From JAKLIX01 sp964605655 (GTDB taxonomy: Bacteria; Bacteroidota; Bacteroidia; Bacteroidales; CAIXZF01): a stretch of 64,000 bases of DNA. Every line of letters begins with the position of its first letter. Position 1 is the first letter of the stretch. The DNA is taken from assembly GCA_964605655.1 (NCBI GenBank), contig CAZSDK010000008.1:1-64000 (forward strand), written 5' to 3'. The translations under genes and the position numbers were made by a program. Under the pieces are notes generated by a model, which had not been told where the DNA came from, did not search any database, and saw nothing but the letters and a program-made list of their open reading frames with translations. Shown here one piece after another: positions 1 through 8,570 of this stretch.

Positions 1-2144
1 AGGCTGAGTGCTTTGGTGGCTTTCCATTCCACACCCAGTTCCATGCCCTGGTGGATCTTATCAATGCCAGTCAGCGACATGTTTACAAAGGTCAGGTAAT
101 CATCATGATAGTAGCTCATCAGGTCGCACTGGTCAGTGAAGACGGTATGGTAGCCGGTGAGCCTGGCATTCAGCCAGTCACTCCTGAAGATGTAGCTGAG
201 GTCGGCACTCAGGTCGGTCTCACTGGTAAGGTCTTTGGCATAAGTGTTCTTAATATACTGGGATACAAAAGAATTTCTCGCCAGAGGAGCTTTGGTCTGG
301 TATAAAAAGTTAGTCTGAAGAAAATGATGACCGGTGATCTTATAGGTGACCCCGGCTTTGACGCCCGGGTCATTGAAAGTCCTGGTGCCGGATTTCCCGT
401 ATGAGTTCTCCGGCGCCCTTCCGTTCATCATATTACCGTCTCTCCAGAACTTAGTGGTATTTTGTTTGAGGCTGACATAAAAGTCGAAGTGGTTATAGCT
501 GAATTCAGCCTGGGCCCATACGTTGAAAGTGTTCACCCGGATCAGGTAGTCATAACCGAAGATATCTCCTTCACCGATGACACGGTTGGGATTGAGCAGG
601 TCGTTCTGGAGGATGACGGTGTCCATGGAAAAGTCACGCTGGGAGAACTGGTCTATATCTTTCCAGTATTTTCCTCCCAGCAGGTCATCCACCACTTTAA
701 AATGGTGGGAGGTGTACCAGCTGGCATCCACGCCTCCGCTCACCTGCAGGTGCTGGTTGATCTCCCTGTTGACCAACAGATTGTAGTTGAGCTGGGTACG
801 GTCCTCTCTTCTTTCTTCCACGATATAGCTGGACTGGGCCCCTTGCAGGTTATTGAGGTAGTTGATCTGGTACAGAGAGTTCCAGTCAATCTGCTGATGT
901 TGTTCATCGTTTTGCCAGGCATTAGTCATGGCGGCCACCACGGCCGGGTCGGTCTCATAGCTGGGGAGATAGCGGTAATAGTCAGGCCTCGGGTCGCGGG
1001 CGTTGTACCAGTTGAGTGCCGTAGTGCCGTATCTCCCGAAACTGAAACCGATGGAATTGGTGATACGGGTCTTTTCGTCCGGTTTCCAGTAGTCGTTGAG
1101 GATGAACATAGGCTCATGGGCCTTCCTGACCTTGGCATTCCTTTTATTACCCTCCTGGTAGCCCCAGTTGGGGTTGTAGTAACGGTTATCGGTTAGGTCA
1201 TACACCTCCTGGGTCGATCCGCCTTGCATGCCTCTTACAGTGGGTGAGGCATAAACGGTGAAGTTAAGGCTGTGTCTGTCGGTGAATTTCTTTTCGGCTG
1301 AAAGGAAATAGGCCCAGGAATCATAAAAAGTGCCTTCCACATACCCTTCTTCCGCCCATCTTCTGGAGAGACTGAAGGCGAAAGCCCAGTTGTTTTTCAT
1401 CAGGCCGGTGGAGAAGGTGTACATGAGCCTCTGGCGGTATGCCTTATTGGTGAGGGAGTAGGAGAATTTCGATTGTTTGCTGAACTGTGATGCACGGGTG
1501 GAGATGAAGGTGGAGCCGCCAAGGTCACCAAACCCATAGGAGGCAGGCAAGAGACCATTGATGACCTCCTTGTTCCTGGTGGCATCATTCAGCCCTCCCC
1601 ATTCCGACCAGCTGGGTCTCCCGTTTTCAGGGTCGTTGACAAGGATGCCATTCATGAATACCGCAGAATTTTCAGAGTCATAACCTCTCACCCGGTAGTA
1701 GGCGGCACCTAGGGTATAACCGGCGGTGGAGACAAAGATGTCGCTGGTCGAATGCAGGAGCCCGGAGATATACTGGCCCTGGTTGTCCGATTCATTGTCG
1801 ATGGAAGCCATGGACACATCCGAAAGACCCGCGGTCTCCCTGGAGAGAGCGGTGGCCTTCATCTCGACAGCCAGGGGAGTGGTGACCGGCATGTTGACCT
1901 GCACCTGCCTGACCTCGTACCCTTCCTGGGAGAAACTGAGGGTGAACGACGACTGTCCTGGTGACAAGAAGGTGAAACTGCCGTCGGGACCAGATGTAAT
2001 GGTTTGACTGCCATAGGTGATCACGACGCCGGGAAGCGGCTTGCCATTCCCTGCATCGGTCACAGTACCCCTGACCTGCTGCTGCTGGGCCCAAAGGCTG
2101 GATGTCAAAAGGAATGCGAAGAAGAGGAGTAGAAGATTCTTCAT
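1..2144 (-). CDS. TonB-dependent outer-membrane receptor, 3' end outside window
   Basis: Reading the minus strand from an ATG at 2144 gives an uninterrupted frame of 714 codons that runs off the left edge. It opens with a signal peptide (about residues 1-21, ending SLWAQ), followed by a carboxypeptidase-regulatory-like beta-sandwich (about 23-100, with VRGTVTDAGNGKPLPGV). A plug domain follows (about 115-220, with YRVRGYDSENSAVFMNG and NDPENGRPSW), then aromatic-rich beta-strands of an outer-membrane barrel. Such receptors import large ligands using TonB energy. No SusD-like partner is visible on this side. The gene is divergent from a secreted phosphoesterase/nuclease gene 84 bp away, with opposed -7 elements in the gap, so the two may be co-regulated. 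Family call is firm; substrate is unknown. Confidence 0.9.
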   Translation of the reverse strand, partial: MKNLLLLFFAFLLTSSLWAQQQQVRGTVTDAGNGKPLPGVVITYGSQTITSGPDGSFTFLSPGQSSFTLSFSQEGYEVRQVQVNMPVTTPLAVEMKATALSRETAGLSDVSMASIDNESDNQGQYISGLLHSTSDIFVSTAGYTLGAAYYRVRGYDSENSAVFMNGILVNDPENGRPSWSEWGGLNDATRNKEVINGLLPASYGFGDLGGSTFISTRASQFSKQSKFSYSLTNKAYRQRLMYTFSTGLMKNNWAFAFSLSRRWAEEGYVEGTFYDSWAYFLSAEKKFTDRHSLNFTVYASPTVRGMQGGSTQEVYDLTDNRYYNPNWGYQEGNKRNAKVRKAHEPMFILNDYWKPDEKTRITNSIGFSFGRYGTTALNWYNARDPRPDYYRYLPSYETDPAVVAAMTNAWQNDEQHQQIDWNSLYQINYLNNLQGAQSSYIVEERREDRTQLNYNLLVNREINQHLQVSGGVDASWYTSHHFKVVDDLLGGKYWKDIDQFSQRDFSMDTVILQNDLLNPNRVIGEGDIFGYDYLIRVNTFNVWAQAEFSYNHFDFYVSLKQNTTKFWRDGNMMNGRAPENSYGKSGTRTFNDPGVKAGVTYKITGHHFLQTNFLYQTKAPLARNSFVSQYIKNTYAKDLTSETDLSADLSYIFRSDWLNARLTGYHTVFTDQCDLMSYYHDDYLTFVNMSLTGIDKIHQGMELGVEWKATKALS

Positions 2145-2170
2145 CAGGTTAAAATGAGAATGTGAATGGG

Positions 2171-2178
2171 CAAAATTA
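2171..2178 (-). promoter_or_regulatory. Bacteroidota -7 element for the TonB receptor
   Basis: Minus-strand TAATTTTG matches the TAnnTTTG -7 consensus of Bacteroidota and lies 26 bp before the receptor ATG. It sits back to back with a plus-strand element at 2199-2206. No clear -33 box was seen. Confidence 0.4.
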
Positions 2179-2198
2179 AGGAAATCCATGGTAGTGAT

Positions 2199-2206
2199 TA
2201 CCTTTG
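2199..2206 (+). promoter_or_regulatory. Bacteroidota -7 element for the EEP-family gene
   Basis: TACCTTTG matches TAnnTTTG and lies 22 bp before the ATG at 2229. Because it falls inside the longer possible frame beginning at 2166, it argues for the ATG at 2229 as the true start. Confidence 0.5.
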
Positions 2207-2228
2207 TGCCAAGATAATACTTTTCAAC

Positions 2229-3284
2229 ATGGCTCGTAAGACGTTAATGATAAGCTTGGCTCTGTTAGGCTGGGTATGGCTGGGCAATGTGCCTGCCAGG
2301 GCCCAGGAGAAACAATACAGGGTGGGTTGCATCGCCTTTTATAATCTTGAAAATCTTTTCGACACGGTTAATGATCCTTTAAAAAATGATGAAGAATATC
2401 TTCCTGCCGGTAAGAACGAATGGAATTCAGGTAAATACCTTTCCAAGCTGAGGAACATGGCCCAGGTCATCCCTCAGATAGGAGATGAGATGATTTCGGG
2501 CGGACCGGTGTTGATCGGGGTTTCGGAGATAGAGAACCGTAAGGTGCTGGAAGACCTGGTGAAGACTCCTCCCATGGACCAGTCGGGGTACGAGATCGTT
2601 CATTATGATTCACCCGACCGGCGTGGCGTTGATGTGGGACTGCTGTACCGTAAAGACCATTTTACCGTGACCCATACGGCATCTCTCCGTTTATCGATGC
2701 CCGACCGGCCTGACTGGTTTACCCGTGACCAGCTGGTGGTGAGCGGTCTTCTCGACGGTGAGCCTATCCATGTGATTGTCAACCACTGGCCTTCCAGGAG
2801 CGGAGGGGAAGCAGCCTCAGCACCCCTCAGGGATGCGGCGGCCCGGCTGACCAGGTCCATTGTCGACTCCCTCATGAACAAAGAACCCGGGGCAAAAATC
2901 GTCGTCATGGGTGACCTCAATGATAATCCGACCGATAACAGTCTCTTAAAAGAGCTGAGAGCTCAAAAGAAACCGGAGCAAACGGGTAAGAAGGATCTTT
3001 TTAATCCCATGTACCGGATGTATGTCAAAGAAGGTCTCGGGAGCCTGGCATACCGCGATTCATGGAGCCTGTTCGACCAGATCATCATCTCCGGGGCCTT
3101 GCTGGGTGATGACAGTTCCACTTTTAAGTTTTGGAAGGCAAAAGTTTTCAACCGTCCTTTCCTGGCACAGAAGGAAGGTGCTTTTAAAGGATATCCCGAC
3201 CGGACCCACGCTGCCGGAGTGTACCTCGGCGGCTACAGCGACCATTTCCCGGTTTATATTTTCCTCCTCAAAGAGAAAAAGTAA
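2229..3284 (+). CDS. secreted endonuclease/exonuclease/phosphatase-family protein
   Basis: A 351-residue protein of the EEP superfamily, metal-dependent phosphoesterases that include DNases and lipid phosphatases. The start at 2229 is chosen over an in-frame 2166 because a signal peptide (about residues 1-25, ending PARAQ) begins there and a -7 element lies between the two. The EEP motifs appear in order: FYNLENLFD, GVSEIENRKVL (metal-binding Glu), VNHWPSRSGG, VVMGDLNDNPTD and the terminal SDHFPVYI (catalytic Asp-His), so the active site looks complete. There is no T9SS domain, so the product is probably periplasmic. The divergent TonB receptor and the nearby OB-fold secreted protein suggest use of extracellular nucleic acid or phosphate esters; that role is inference. 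Confidence 0.85.
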   Translation: MARKTLMISLALLGWVWLGNVPARAQEKQYRVGCIAFYNLENLFDTVNDPLKNDEEYLPAGKNEWNSGKYLSKLRNMAQVIPQIGDEMISGGPVLIGVSEIENRKVLEDLVKTPPMDQSGYEIVHYDSPDRRGVDVGLLYRKDHFTVTHTASLRLSMPDRPDWFTRDQLVVSGLLDGEPIHVIVNHWPSRSGGEAASAPLRDAAARLTRSIVDSLMNKEPGAKIVVMGDLNDNPTDNSLLKELRAQKKPEQTGKKDLFNPMYRMYVKEGLGSLAYRDSWSLFDQIIISGALLGDDSSTFKFWKAKVFNRPFLAQKEGAFKGYPDRTHAAGVYLGGYSDHFPVYIFLLKEKK

Positions 3285-3290
3285 CAGACC

Positions 3291-3432
3291 AGGGACTCAA
3301 TCCCCCTCAGGGGATGGAGTCCCTTTCTCAAGTGGGATGGAGTTCTTCTGCTTTGGACTGTTTTGAAAAATCCAGGGACTCAATCCCCTGAGGGGGGATT
3401 GAGTCCCTTTCTCAAGTGGGATGGAGTCCCTG
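3291..3432. repeat. hairpin repeat array 1 (two full units plus a half unit)
   Basis: Two 34-35 bp near-palindromes (3291-3324, 3374-3408) have outer arms AGGGACTC/GAGTCCCT and inner arms of C and G runs around a short loop. A partial copy follows, ending at about 3431. The stretches after the units share CTCAAGTGGGATGGAGT. The array fills the gap between convergent genes and stops almost at the stop codon of the minus-strand gene, so it could also end transcription from either side. Confidence 0.85.
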
Positions 3433-3434
3433 AA

Positions 3435-4325
3435 TCATTGTTTGATCAGTTTCCTTGTGGCAATCCCATTTTGGGTCTTGATCCTTAACAGATACACTCC
3501 AACTGGCAGATCAGCAAGGTCCAGCTTATTGGTTTTCTTGGTAAGATTATGGTTCTCAATTAATTGCCCATGAATATTCATGATCTCAAGATGGCCTGCC
3601 TCATTCATTTCAATAAACAAGTCACTAATGACAGGATTCGGATACATCCTGCATTCCGGCACATTGATATTCTGACAACTGTTAAGAGAATCGCTGGAAT
3701 GAATGATGATTTTATATTTAAGACTGTCACCGGAACTGTGAGTGCAGAAGTTCAATTCAGACAACCCTGGACATAGCGGTGTCCCAGGTATGGTATCATG
3801 AACAATGGTGCCCGTTGGGGCACTGTTGATCAGGATTTTCAGTGGTAAATAATCAGTAAACTTGTAAATATATATATAATAACCATCACCACAGAAAAAG
3901 TACGCCGTATGTTCGTTGACAATGAATAGTTCATAATAAAATGGCGGACCTAATTGGGCTCCAAGCACATTAACATAATCTCCATTCAGTTTAAAAACAT
4001 CGAAAAAGTGACCGCTCTCACAGTAAGAGATAAATATCCCCCAATTATCATTAATGCATTTTAGAATCTCACCTCTGTATGCGGGACCGTAATCCTGACC
4101 CTGTGATGCGATGAGGGTATTGCCGTGGTACAAACGATAATAGTCGTAGTGTGGTAATGAGTAGTTGAAATATTCGTATGGAGTGGAAGAATCAATTCCA
4201 CATTCCTTTTCAATAAAACCCCATTGAGAAAATGACTTGCAGCAGGTGAAAAGGAGGGCGACCGATAAAATGAAAATTCTAAGGTTTTGCAAGACAGCTT
4301 CTCTTTCCAGGTTCCGTGTTTCCAT
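3435..4325 (-). CDS. secreted T9SS cargo protein of unknown function
   Basis: A 296-residue protein with a hydrophobic export segment (about residues 16-33, ending KSFSQ) and a type A T9SS sorting domain at the C-terminus (MYPNPVISDLFIEM, then NIHGQL, and VGVYLLRI near the end). The central roughly 190 residues are rich in Tyr, Ile and Asp and match no family I recognise. The visible features predict export by Sec, passage through the T9SS pore and removal of the C-terminal domain at the cell surface. Hairpin repeat arrays flank the gene on both sides. Base composition looks more AT-rich than the neighbouring enzyme genes, which is common for lineage-specific secreted proteins. Confidence 0.7.
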   Translation of the reverse strand: METRNLEREAVLQNLRIFILSVALLFTCCKSFSQWGFIEKECGIDSSTPYEYFNYSLPHYDYYRLYHGNTLIASQGQDYGPAYRGEILKCINDNWGIFISYCESGHFFDVFKLNGDYVNVLGAQLGPPFYYELFIVNEHTAYFFCGDGYYIYIYKFTDYLPLKILINSAPTGTIVHDTIPGTPLCPGLSELNFCTHSSGDSLKYKIIIHSSDSLNSCQNINVPECRMYPNPVISDLFIEMNEAGHLEIMNIHGQLIENHNLTKKTNKLDLADLPVGVYLLRIKTQNGIATRKLIKQ

Positions 4326-4377
4326 GTTAGTGGGAATTGGTTGATACCATCCAACTAATTACCCTGACGCACAACCA

Positions 4378-4385
4378 CAAATATA
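4378..4385 (-). promoter_or_regulatory. Bacteroidota -7 element for the 3435-4325 gene
   Basis: Minus-strand TATATTTG fits TAnnTTTG and lies 52 bp before the ATG, between that gene and hairpin array 2. Confidence 0.35.
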
Positions 4386-4418
4386 CGAAATATATTTTGT
4401 GATTTTCTATAAAATCAG

Positions 4419-4634
4419 AGGGACTCAATCCCCCTCAGGGGATGGAGTCCCTCTTGAAAGGAAGGATGCAAAAAATCCAGGGACTCAATCCCCCCCCAGG
4501 GGATGGAGTCCCTCTTGAAAGGAAGGATGCAAAAAATCCAGGGACTCAATCCCCCCCCAGGGGATGGAGTCCCTCTTGAAAGGAAGGATGCAAAAAATCC
4601 AGGGACTCCATCCCCTGAGGGGGATTGAGTCCCT
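4419..4634. repeat. hairpin repeat array 2 (four units, period 60-61 bp)
   Basis: Four near-palindromic units at 4419-4452, 4479-4514, 4540-4575 and 4601-4634 start 60, 61 and 61 bp apart. The intervening 26-27 bases are almost identical (CTTGAAAGGAAGGATGC then an A run). Each unit has arms AGGGACTC/GAGTCCCT with C/G-run inner arms. The last unit is in the opposite orientation, as its CCATCCCC/GATTGAG arms show. The array lies just downstream of one T9SS cargo gene and upstream of another, both on the minus strand. Confidence 0.9.
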
Positions 4635-4639
4635 TTCCC

Positions 4640-6298
4640 TTATTCTTTAATAAACCCTTTCACCTGGGTCTCACCCTGCTTTCCGGTGATCTTCACGAAG
4701 TAGTTTCCGGGTTCCAGGGATTGGATGTCCAGTGTCATCTCATCCAGCCCGTCAGCTGCAGTCTGGAGGACAAGCTGGCCTGCCATATTCGTAATCATCA
4801 GGGAGAGAGCATCTTTCATGCCGTTCAGATGAATTTCCCCGTTGGCAGGGTTGGGGTACAAGATGACCGCATCTTGATGTACGGTGCTGTTGCCGATACC
4901 GGTGATCACCACCACGTCGGCGGAACTTCTCGGTTCCACGCGGGCTTCGTTAAAGGAGTAATATACCGGCCCGGTCACATCATACATCTCGTTCAATACC
5001 GGTGAATAAGCATACATCAGATTATGCACTTTAGCCGTATCACTTTGATCTTCAATCTTCCACATCCCAAATCCGGCGTTGGTGACAGTACAGGTGACAT
5101 GATGGGCTGTGACGAGCACTCCTTCGTTTTCCTCTGCATTCACTCCGGCACAGTCGGTCACGGCGGGCGTCGGCTGCTGGTTTCCTGAGGAAATGATGCT
5201 GAAGCTGCTTACTGACTTTATTTCAGTGAGGTTGTAATATTCCGCGACGATCCCCCTGACGATCACGCTGTCGCCAAGGGCAGGATGGTTCACAGGATCA
5301 TACACATACACCCCGTTCCAGGCTCCGTCGCCATCCTGGATGAAATAACCCGCTGAATGGGTGCCTGTCACAATGCCATAGACGGAAACGACGGAATCCA
5401 TCAGGGGGGAGTTTCCACTCACATCCTGGGTGTACTGCACATCATAGATTGTGTGCAAACCAGGCGGGTTCAGGTTGACCACGAAATTCACTGTGTCGGC
5501 CCGGTTGGGTACCAGAGGTGTGTTACTGTTGTCAACCAGCTGAAGGACCACCACATGGTTTCCGACGCTGAGACCGGTGAGGGGTACCGGGTTGACTGCG
5601 TAGATCATTCCCATGGCATTTCCATCGAGATAATAATGGACGTGCCCGTCGATGCCGGTTCCCGGGTTTCCGATGATAAAGTTGTTCACCGTGAACTGTA
5701 TAAGAGCAGAGGTGGCATACACCGTTGAACCCTCAACAGGTGCAGTGATGGTAACAGTCGGAACAGCTGCTCCCGGTTCGGTGATGGTGACATCATCGAT
5801 CTGAATATGATCACCCGCAGCAACCGTGGATTGGACAGAAAAGATGAACTGTCCGAGGGAGGTGTCCTGAACGCAAACGATATCCTGGGTTTGAAAAATC
5901 CAGGTGGTCGAGTTCACGTTAATGTAAGAGTTGTAAGTGGCATAACCGGAAGAAGTAGCCCTGCCGTCGAACAATCCAGTACGAATGTTTCCCTGCCCTC
6001 TGACCCAGAAATTAATGGTGTAAGTGGTGCCGCTGTCGACCGCCACATCCTGGGTGGAAAATCTTTTATGACCGGTGGCGGGATTTTTAAGTTCCACGGC
6101 ATAACTGCCTCCATGGACATTGGCAGAATATTGAAGGACACTGTCGGCTGCTATGTTACTTCGAAAACCCATCCAGCCAGTGGGGGTATTCCCGTTCCAG
6201 TTCTCAAACCCGCTTGAGAAGACGATGCTTTGTGCCTGCATAGAGGTATAAGCTATTGATAATAAAACAAATAAAGATAAAGTAAACCGTTTTTTCAT
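4640..6298 (-). CDS. secreted T9SS cargo protein with OB-fold nuclease-associated region
   Basis: A 552-residue protein. The ATG at 6298 is preferred over the longer frame from 6325 because MKKRFTLSLF begins a good signal peptide and a -7 element sits 25 bp upstream. After the signal (about 1-23) comes a jelly-roll carbohydrate-binding-like domain (about 24-180, FSSGFENWNGNTPTGW). Next is an Ig-like segment, then a region around 290-400 resembling the OB-fold domain found ahead of secreted nucleases (GYFIQDGDGAWNGVYVYD, GDSVIVRGIVAEYYNLTEI). A T9SS type A sorting domain ends the protein (LYPNPANGEI). No nuclease catalytic domain is present in this chain. With the EEP gene and TonB receptor nearby, a part in extracellular nucleic-acid handling is plausible but unproven. 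Confidence 0.7.
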   Translation of the reverse strand: MKKRFTLSLFVLLSIAYTSMQAQSIVFSSGFENWNGNTPTGWMGFRSNIAADSVLQYSANVHGGSYAVELKNPATGHKRFSTQDVAVDSGTTYTINFWVRGQGNIRTGLFDGRATSSGYATYNSYINVNSTTWIFQTQDIVCVQDTSLGQFIFSVQSTVAAGDHIQIDDVTITEPGAAVPTVTITAPVEGSTVYATSALIQFTVNNFIIGNPGTGIDGHVHYYLDGNAMGMIYAVNPVPLTGLSVGNHVVVLQLVDNSNTPLVPNRADTVNFVVNLNPPGLHTIYDVQYTQDVSGNSPLMDSVVSVYGIVTGTHSAGYFIQDGDGAWNGVYVYDPVNHPALGDSVIVRGIVAEYYNLTEIKSVSSFSIISSGNQQPTPAVTDCAGVNAEENEGVLVTAHHVTCTVTNAGFGMWKIEDQSDTAKVHNLMYAYSPVLNEMYDVTGPVYYSFNEARVEPRSSADVVVITGIGNSTVHQDAVILYPNPANGEIHLNGMKDALSLMITNMAGQLVLQTAADGLDEMTLDIQSLEPGNYFVKITGKQGETQVKGFIKE

Positions 6299-6322
6299 GA
6301 CATGATTTTTTGTTATCCACCA

Positions 6323-6330
6323 CAAAGGTA
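6323..6330 (-). promoter_or_regulatory. Bacteroidota -7 element for the OB-fold T9SS gene
   Basis: Minus-strand TACCTTTG fits TAnnTTTG, 24 bp before the chosen ATG at 6298. Confidence 0.5.
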
Positions 6331-6436
6331 AGAAATCTTCAGCGAGTTTTTACCTCTTCGTGTCCTCATTTCCACATCCACTTTCAGGGTTATCCTGACA
6401 ATTTAAAAGCCTTGTTTTTCGTTTTGAGGAATTCCC

Positions 6437-6444
6437 TATCTTTG
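6437..6444 (+). promoter_or_regulatory. Bacteroidota -7 element for the glycosyltransferase-pyrC pair
   Basis: TATCTTTG fits TAnnTTTG, 20 bp before the GTG start at 6465. A TTG at 6412-6414, 22 bp upstream, could serve as the -33 element. Confidence 0.5.
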
Positions 6445-6464
6445 CACCTTCATAATACCATCCC

Positions 6465-7202
6465 GTGAACGATAGTGTAGTCATCATTCCCACTTACAAC
6501 GAAAAGGAGAATATTGAAAGGATGATACGGAAGGTCTTTTCCCTTCCCATGCCCTTCGATGTGCTCATCGTCGAAGACAATTCTCCTGATGGTACCGCTC
6601 AGATTGTCAAACGTTTAATGGAAGAATTTCCCGACCGCCTGTATATGGAAGAAAGGAAAGGAAAACTGGGATTGGGCACCGCGTACATTCATGGTTTCAA
6701 ATGGGCCCTTCTCAGGGGTTACGAGTATATCTTCGAGATGGATGCTGATTTTTCTCACAATCCCGAAGACCTCCCCCGCCTTTACGATTGCTGCAAAAGG
6801 GAAGGGGCCGACCTTGCCATCGGTTCCAGGTATATTAATGGGGTCAACGTAGTCAACTGGCCCATGGGGAGAGTGCTGATGTCTTATTTTGCCTCCAAAT
6901 ATGTCAGGATGGTCACCGGCCTGCCGGTCCAGGATACCACGGCAGGGTTCAAGTGTTATACTTCCGCTGTGCTGAAAGCCATCGACTTTTCGGAGATCCG
7001 GTTTATTGGCTATGCCTTCCAGATTGAGATGAAGTTCACGGCCTGGAAACTGGGTTTTAAGATCAGGGAAGTGCCCATCATCTTTACCGACCGGACCGAA
7101 GGGACCTCCAAGATGTCGAAAGGGATCTTCAAGGAAGCCATCATCGGAGTGATCACTCTCAAAGTCCAGAGCTGGTTCAAAAAATATCGTCGTTTATCTT
7201 AA
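6465..7202 (+). CDS. polyprenol-phosphate mannosyl/glucosyltransferase-like GT2
   Basis: A 245-residue GT-A fold glycosyltransferase of the dolichol-phosphate mannosyltransferase (DPM1) type, expected to move a sugar from a nucleotide donor to a polyprenyl phosphate at the cytoplasmic membrane face. Motifs: VIIPTYNEKENI at the N-terminus, VEDNSPDGT, the metal-binding EMDADFSHNP, GSRYINGVNVVNW, PVQDTTAGFKCY and RTEGTSKMS. It ends without C-terminal membrane helices, like the single-domain DPM1 form. The start is a GTG, supported by its distance from the -7 element and by the family's usual N-terminus. Dihydroorotase follows after 15 bp, so the two are probably co-transcribed. Confidence 0.9.
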   Translation: MNDSVVIIPTYNEKENIERMIRKVFSLPMPFDVLIVEDNSPDGTAQIVKRLMEEFPDRLYMEERKGKLGLGTAYIHGFKWALLRGYEYIFEMDADFSHNPEDLPRLYDCCKREGADLAIGSRYINGVNVVNWPMGRVLMSYFASKYVRMVTGLPVQDTTAGFKCYTSAVLKAIDFSEIRFIGYAFQIEMKFTAWKLGFKIREVPIIFTDRTEGTSKMSKGIFKEAIIGVITLKVQSWFKKYRRLS

Positions 7203-7217
7203 CAGGGCTTTTCCCGG

Positions 7218-8570
7218 ATGAATTATCTCCTCAAGAACTTTAAAGCAGTAAACGAGGGCAGGATCTTTGAAGGTGCCATGCTGATCAAAGATGGCCGCAT
7301 CAACAAGATCTACCGGAACAACGGTTCCAAAATGCCTGAAATTAAAGACAAAAAGATCAAGGTGCTGGATCTTCAGGGCGATTTCCTGATACCCGGTGTC
7401 ATCGATGACCAGGTCCATTTCAGGGAACCGGGGCTGACCCAGAAGGGTGATCTCTATACCGAAAGCAAGGCAGCCGTCGCAGGGGGAGTCACCAGCTTTA
7501 TGGACATGCCCAACACCCTGCCAGCCTGTACCACCCTGGAGCTGCTCGAACAGAAGTACGAGCTTGCCTCCCAGAAATCCCTGGCCAACTATTCTTTTTA
7601 CCTCGGTGCCTCCAACAGCAATATTGAGGAAATCAGGAAAGTGGACCGGAAAAAGGTTTGCGGTGTCAAGGTCTTTATGGGTTCTTCAACAGGTAATCTG
7701 TTGGTTGACAATGAAGAAGCACTCGAACGGCTTTTTGCAGAGTCACCGGTCCTCATTGCTGCCCATTGTGAAGATGATGCGATCATCAAACAAAATGCAG
7801 AACTGTACCGCCAGCGGTATGGAAATAATATCGCGGTGCAGTATCACTCCAAGATCCGTTCCGACGAGGCCTGTTACCGTTCTTCGTCTAAAGCGGTTGA
7901 ACTGGCCAGAAAGCATGGCACCCGTTTCCATCTGATCCATGTGTCTTCGGCAAAGGAACTTTCATTGCTCGATGGCTCTGTTCCGCTCGCCGAGAAAAAG
8001 ATCACCGCCGAGGTTTGCGTGCATCATCTCTGGTACAACGAGGCAGACTACATCAAGAAAGGCAACCTGATCAAATGGAACCCTTCCATCAAAAGTGAGC
8101 TCGACAGGCAGGCACTCTTCAAAGCGATGATGGAAAACAAACTGGACGTGATCGCCACCGATCATGCGCCCCATACCCTCGAGGAGAAGGCAAAACCCTA
8201 TTTCCAGGCGCCTTCAGGTGCTCCTTTTATTCAGCATTCCCTGGTCGCCATGATGGAGTTCTATCACCAGGGCGTGATCACCATGGAGAAGATAGTGGAG
8301 AAGATGTGCCATAACCCTGCCCTCCTCTTCGGAATCCAGAAGAGAGGCTTTCTCAGGGAGGGCTTTTGGGCCGACCTGGCAGTGGTCGATCCCGACACCA
8401 ACTGGAAGGTCAGCAAAGACAACATACTCTATAAATGCGGATGGTCACCCCTGGAAGGCATCACCTTACGGTCGGAAGTCCGTCTGACCTTTGTGAACGG
8501 TAAACTCGTTTACGATAACGGCACTTTCAATGAAACGTCCAAAGGGCAGCGCCTCGTCTTTTCCAGATAG
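7218..8570 (+). CDS. pyrC: dihydroorotase
   Basis: A 450-residue amidohydrolase that closes carbamoyl-aspartate to dihydroorotate in pyrimidine synthesis. Visible motifs: DDQVHFREPG (63-72), the segment around GVKVFMGSSTGN carrying the likely carboxylated Lys, AAHCEDD, FHLIHVSSAKE and ATDHAPHT with the catalytic Asp. The usual HxH metal pair at the start of the barrel reads QVH here, so one zinc-ligand histidine is a Gln. I recall this DDQVHFREPG form from other Bacteroidota dihydroorotases, so it is more likely a lineage trait than a defect. An allantoinase or hydantoinase is less likely given the MPNT segment and overall pattern. Confidence 0.88.
   Translation: MNYLLKNFKAVNEGRIFEGAMLIKDGRINKIYRNNGSKMPEIKDKKIKVLDLQGDFLIPGVIDDQVHFREPGLTQKGDLYTESKAAVAGGVTSFMDMPNTLPACTTLELLEQKYELASQKSLANYSFYLGASNSNIEEIRKVDRKKVCGVKVFMGSSTGNLLVDNEEALERLFAESPVLIAAHCEDDAIIKQNAELYRQRYGNNIAVQYHSKIRSDEACYRSSSKAVELARKHGTRFHLIHVSSAKELSLLDGSVPLAEKKITAEVCVHHLWYNEADYIKKGNLIKWNPSIKSELDRQALFKAMMENKLDVIATDHAPHTLEEKAKPYFQAPSGAPFIQHSLVAMMEFYHQGVITMEKIVEKMCHNPALLFGIQKRGFLREGFWADLAVVDPDTNWKVSKDNILYKCGWSPLEGITLRSEVRLTFVNGKLVYDNGTFNETSKGQRLVFSR

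Noticed and set aside
462..1196. 244-residue plus-strand open frame
   Set aside because: It lies opposite the TonB receptor coding strand, has Val/Gly-rich antisense composition and no family features; it is a shadow frame.
4419..4634. CRISPR array
   Set aside because: Regular repeats of 34 bp with about 27-bp spacers look CRISPR-like, but the spacers within an array are nearly identical, the repeats are full palindromes and no cas genes are present.
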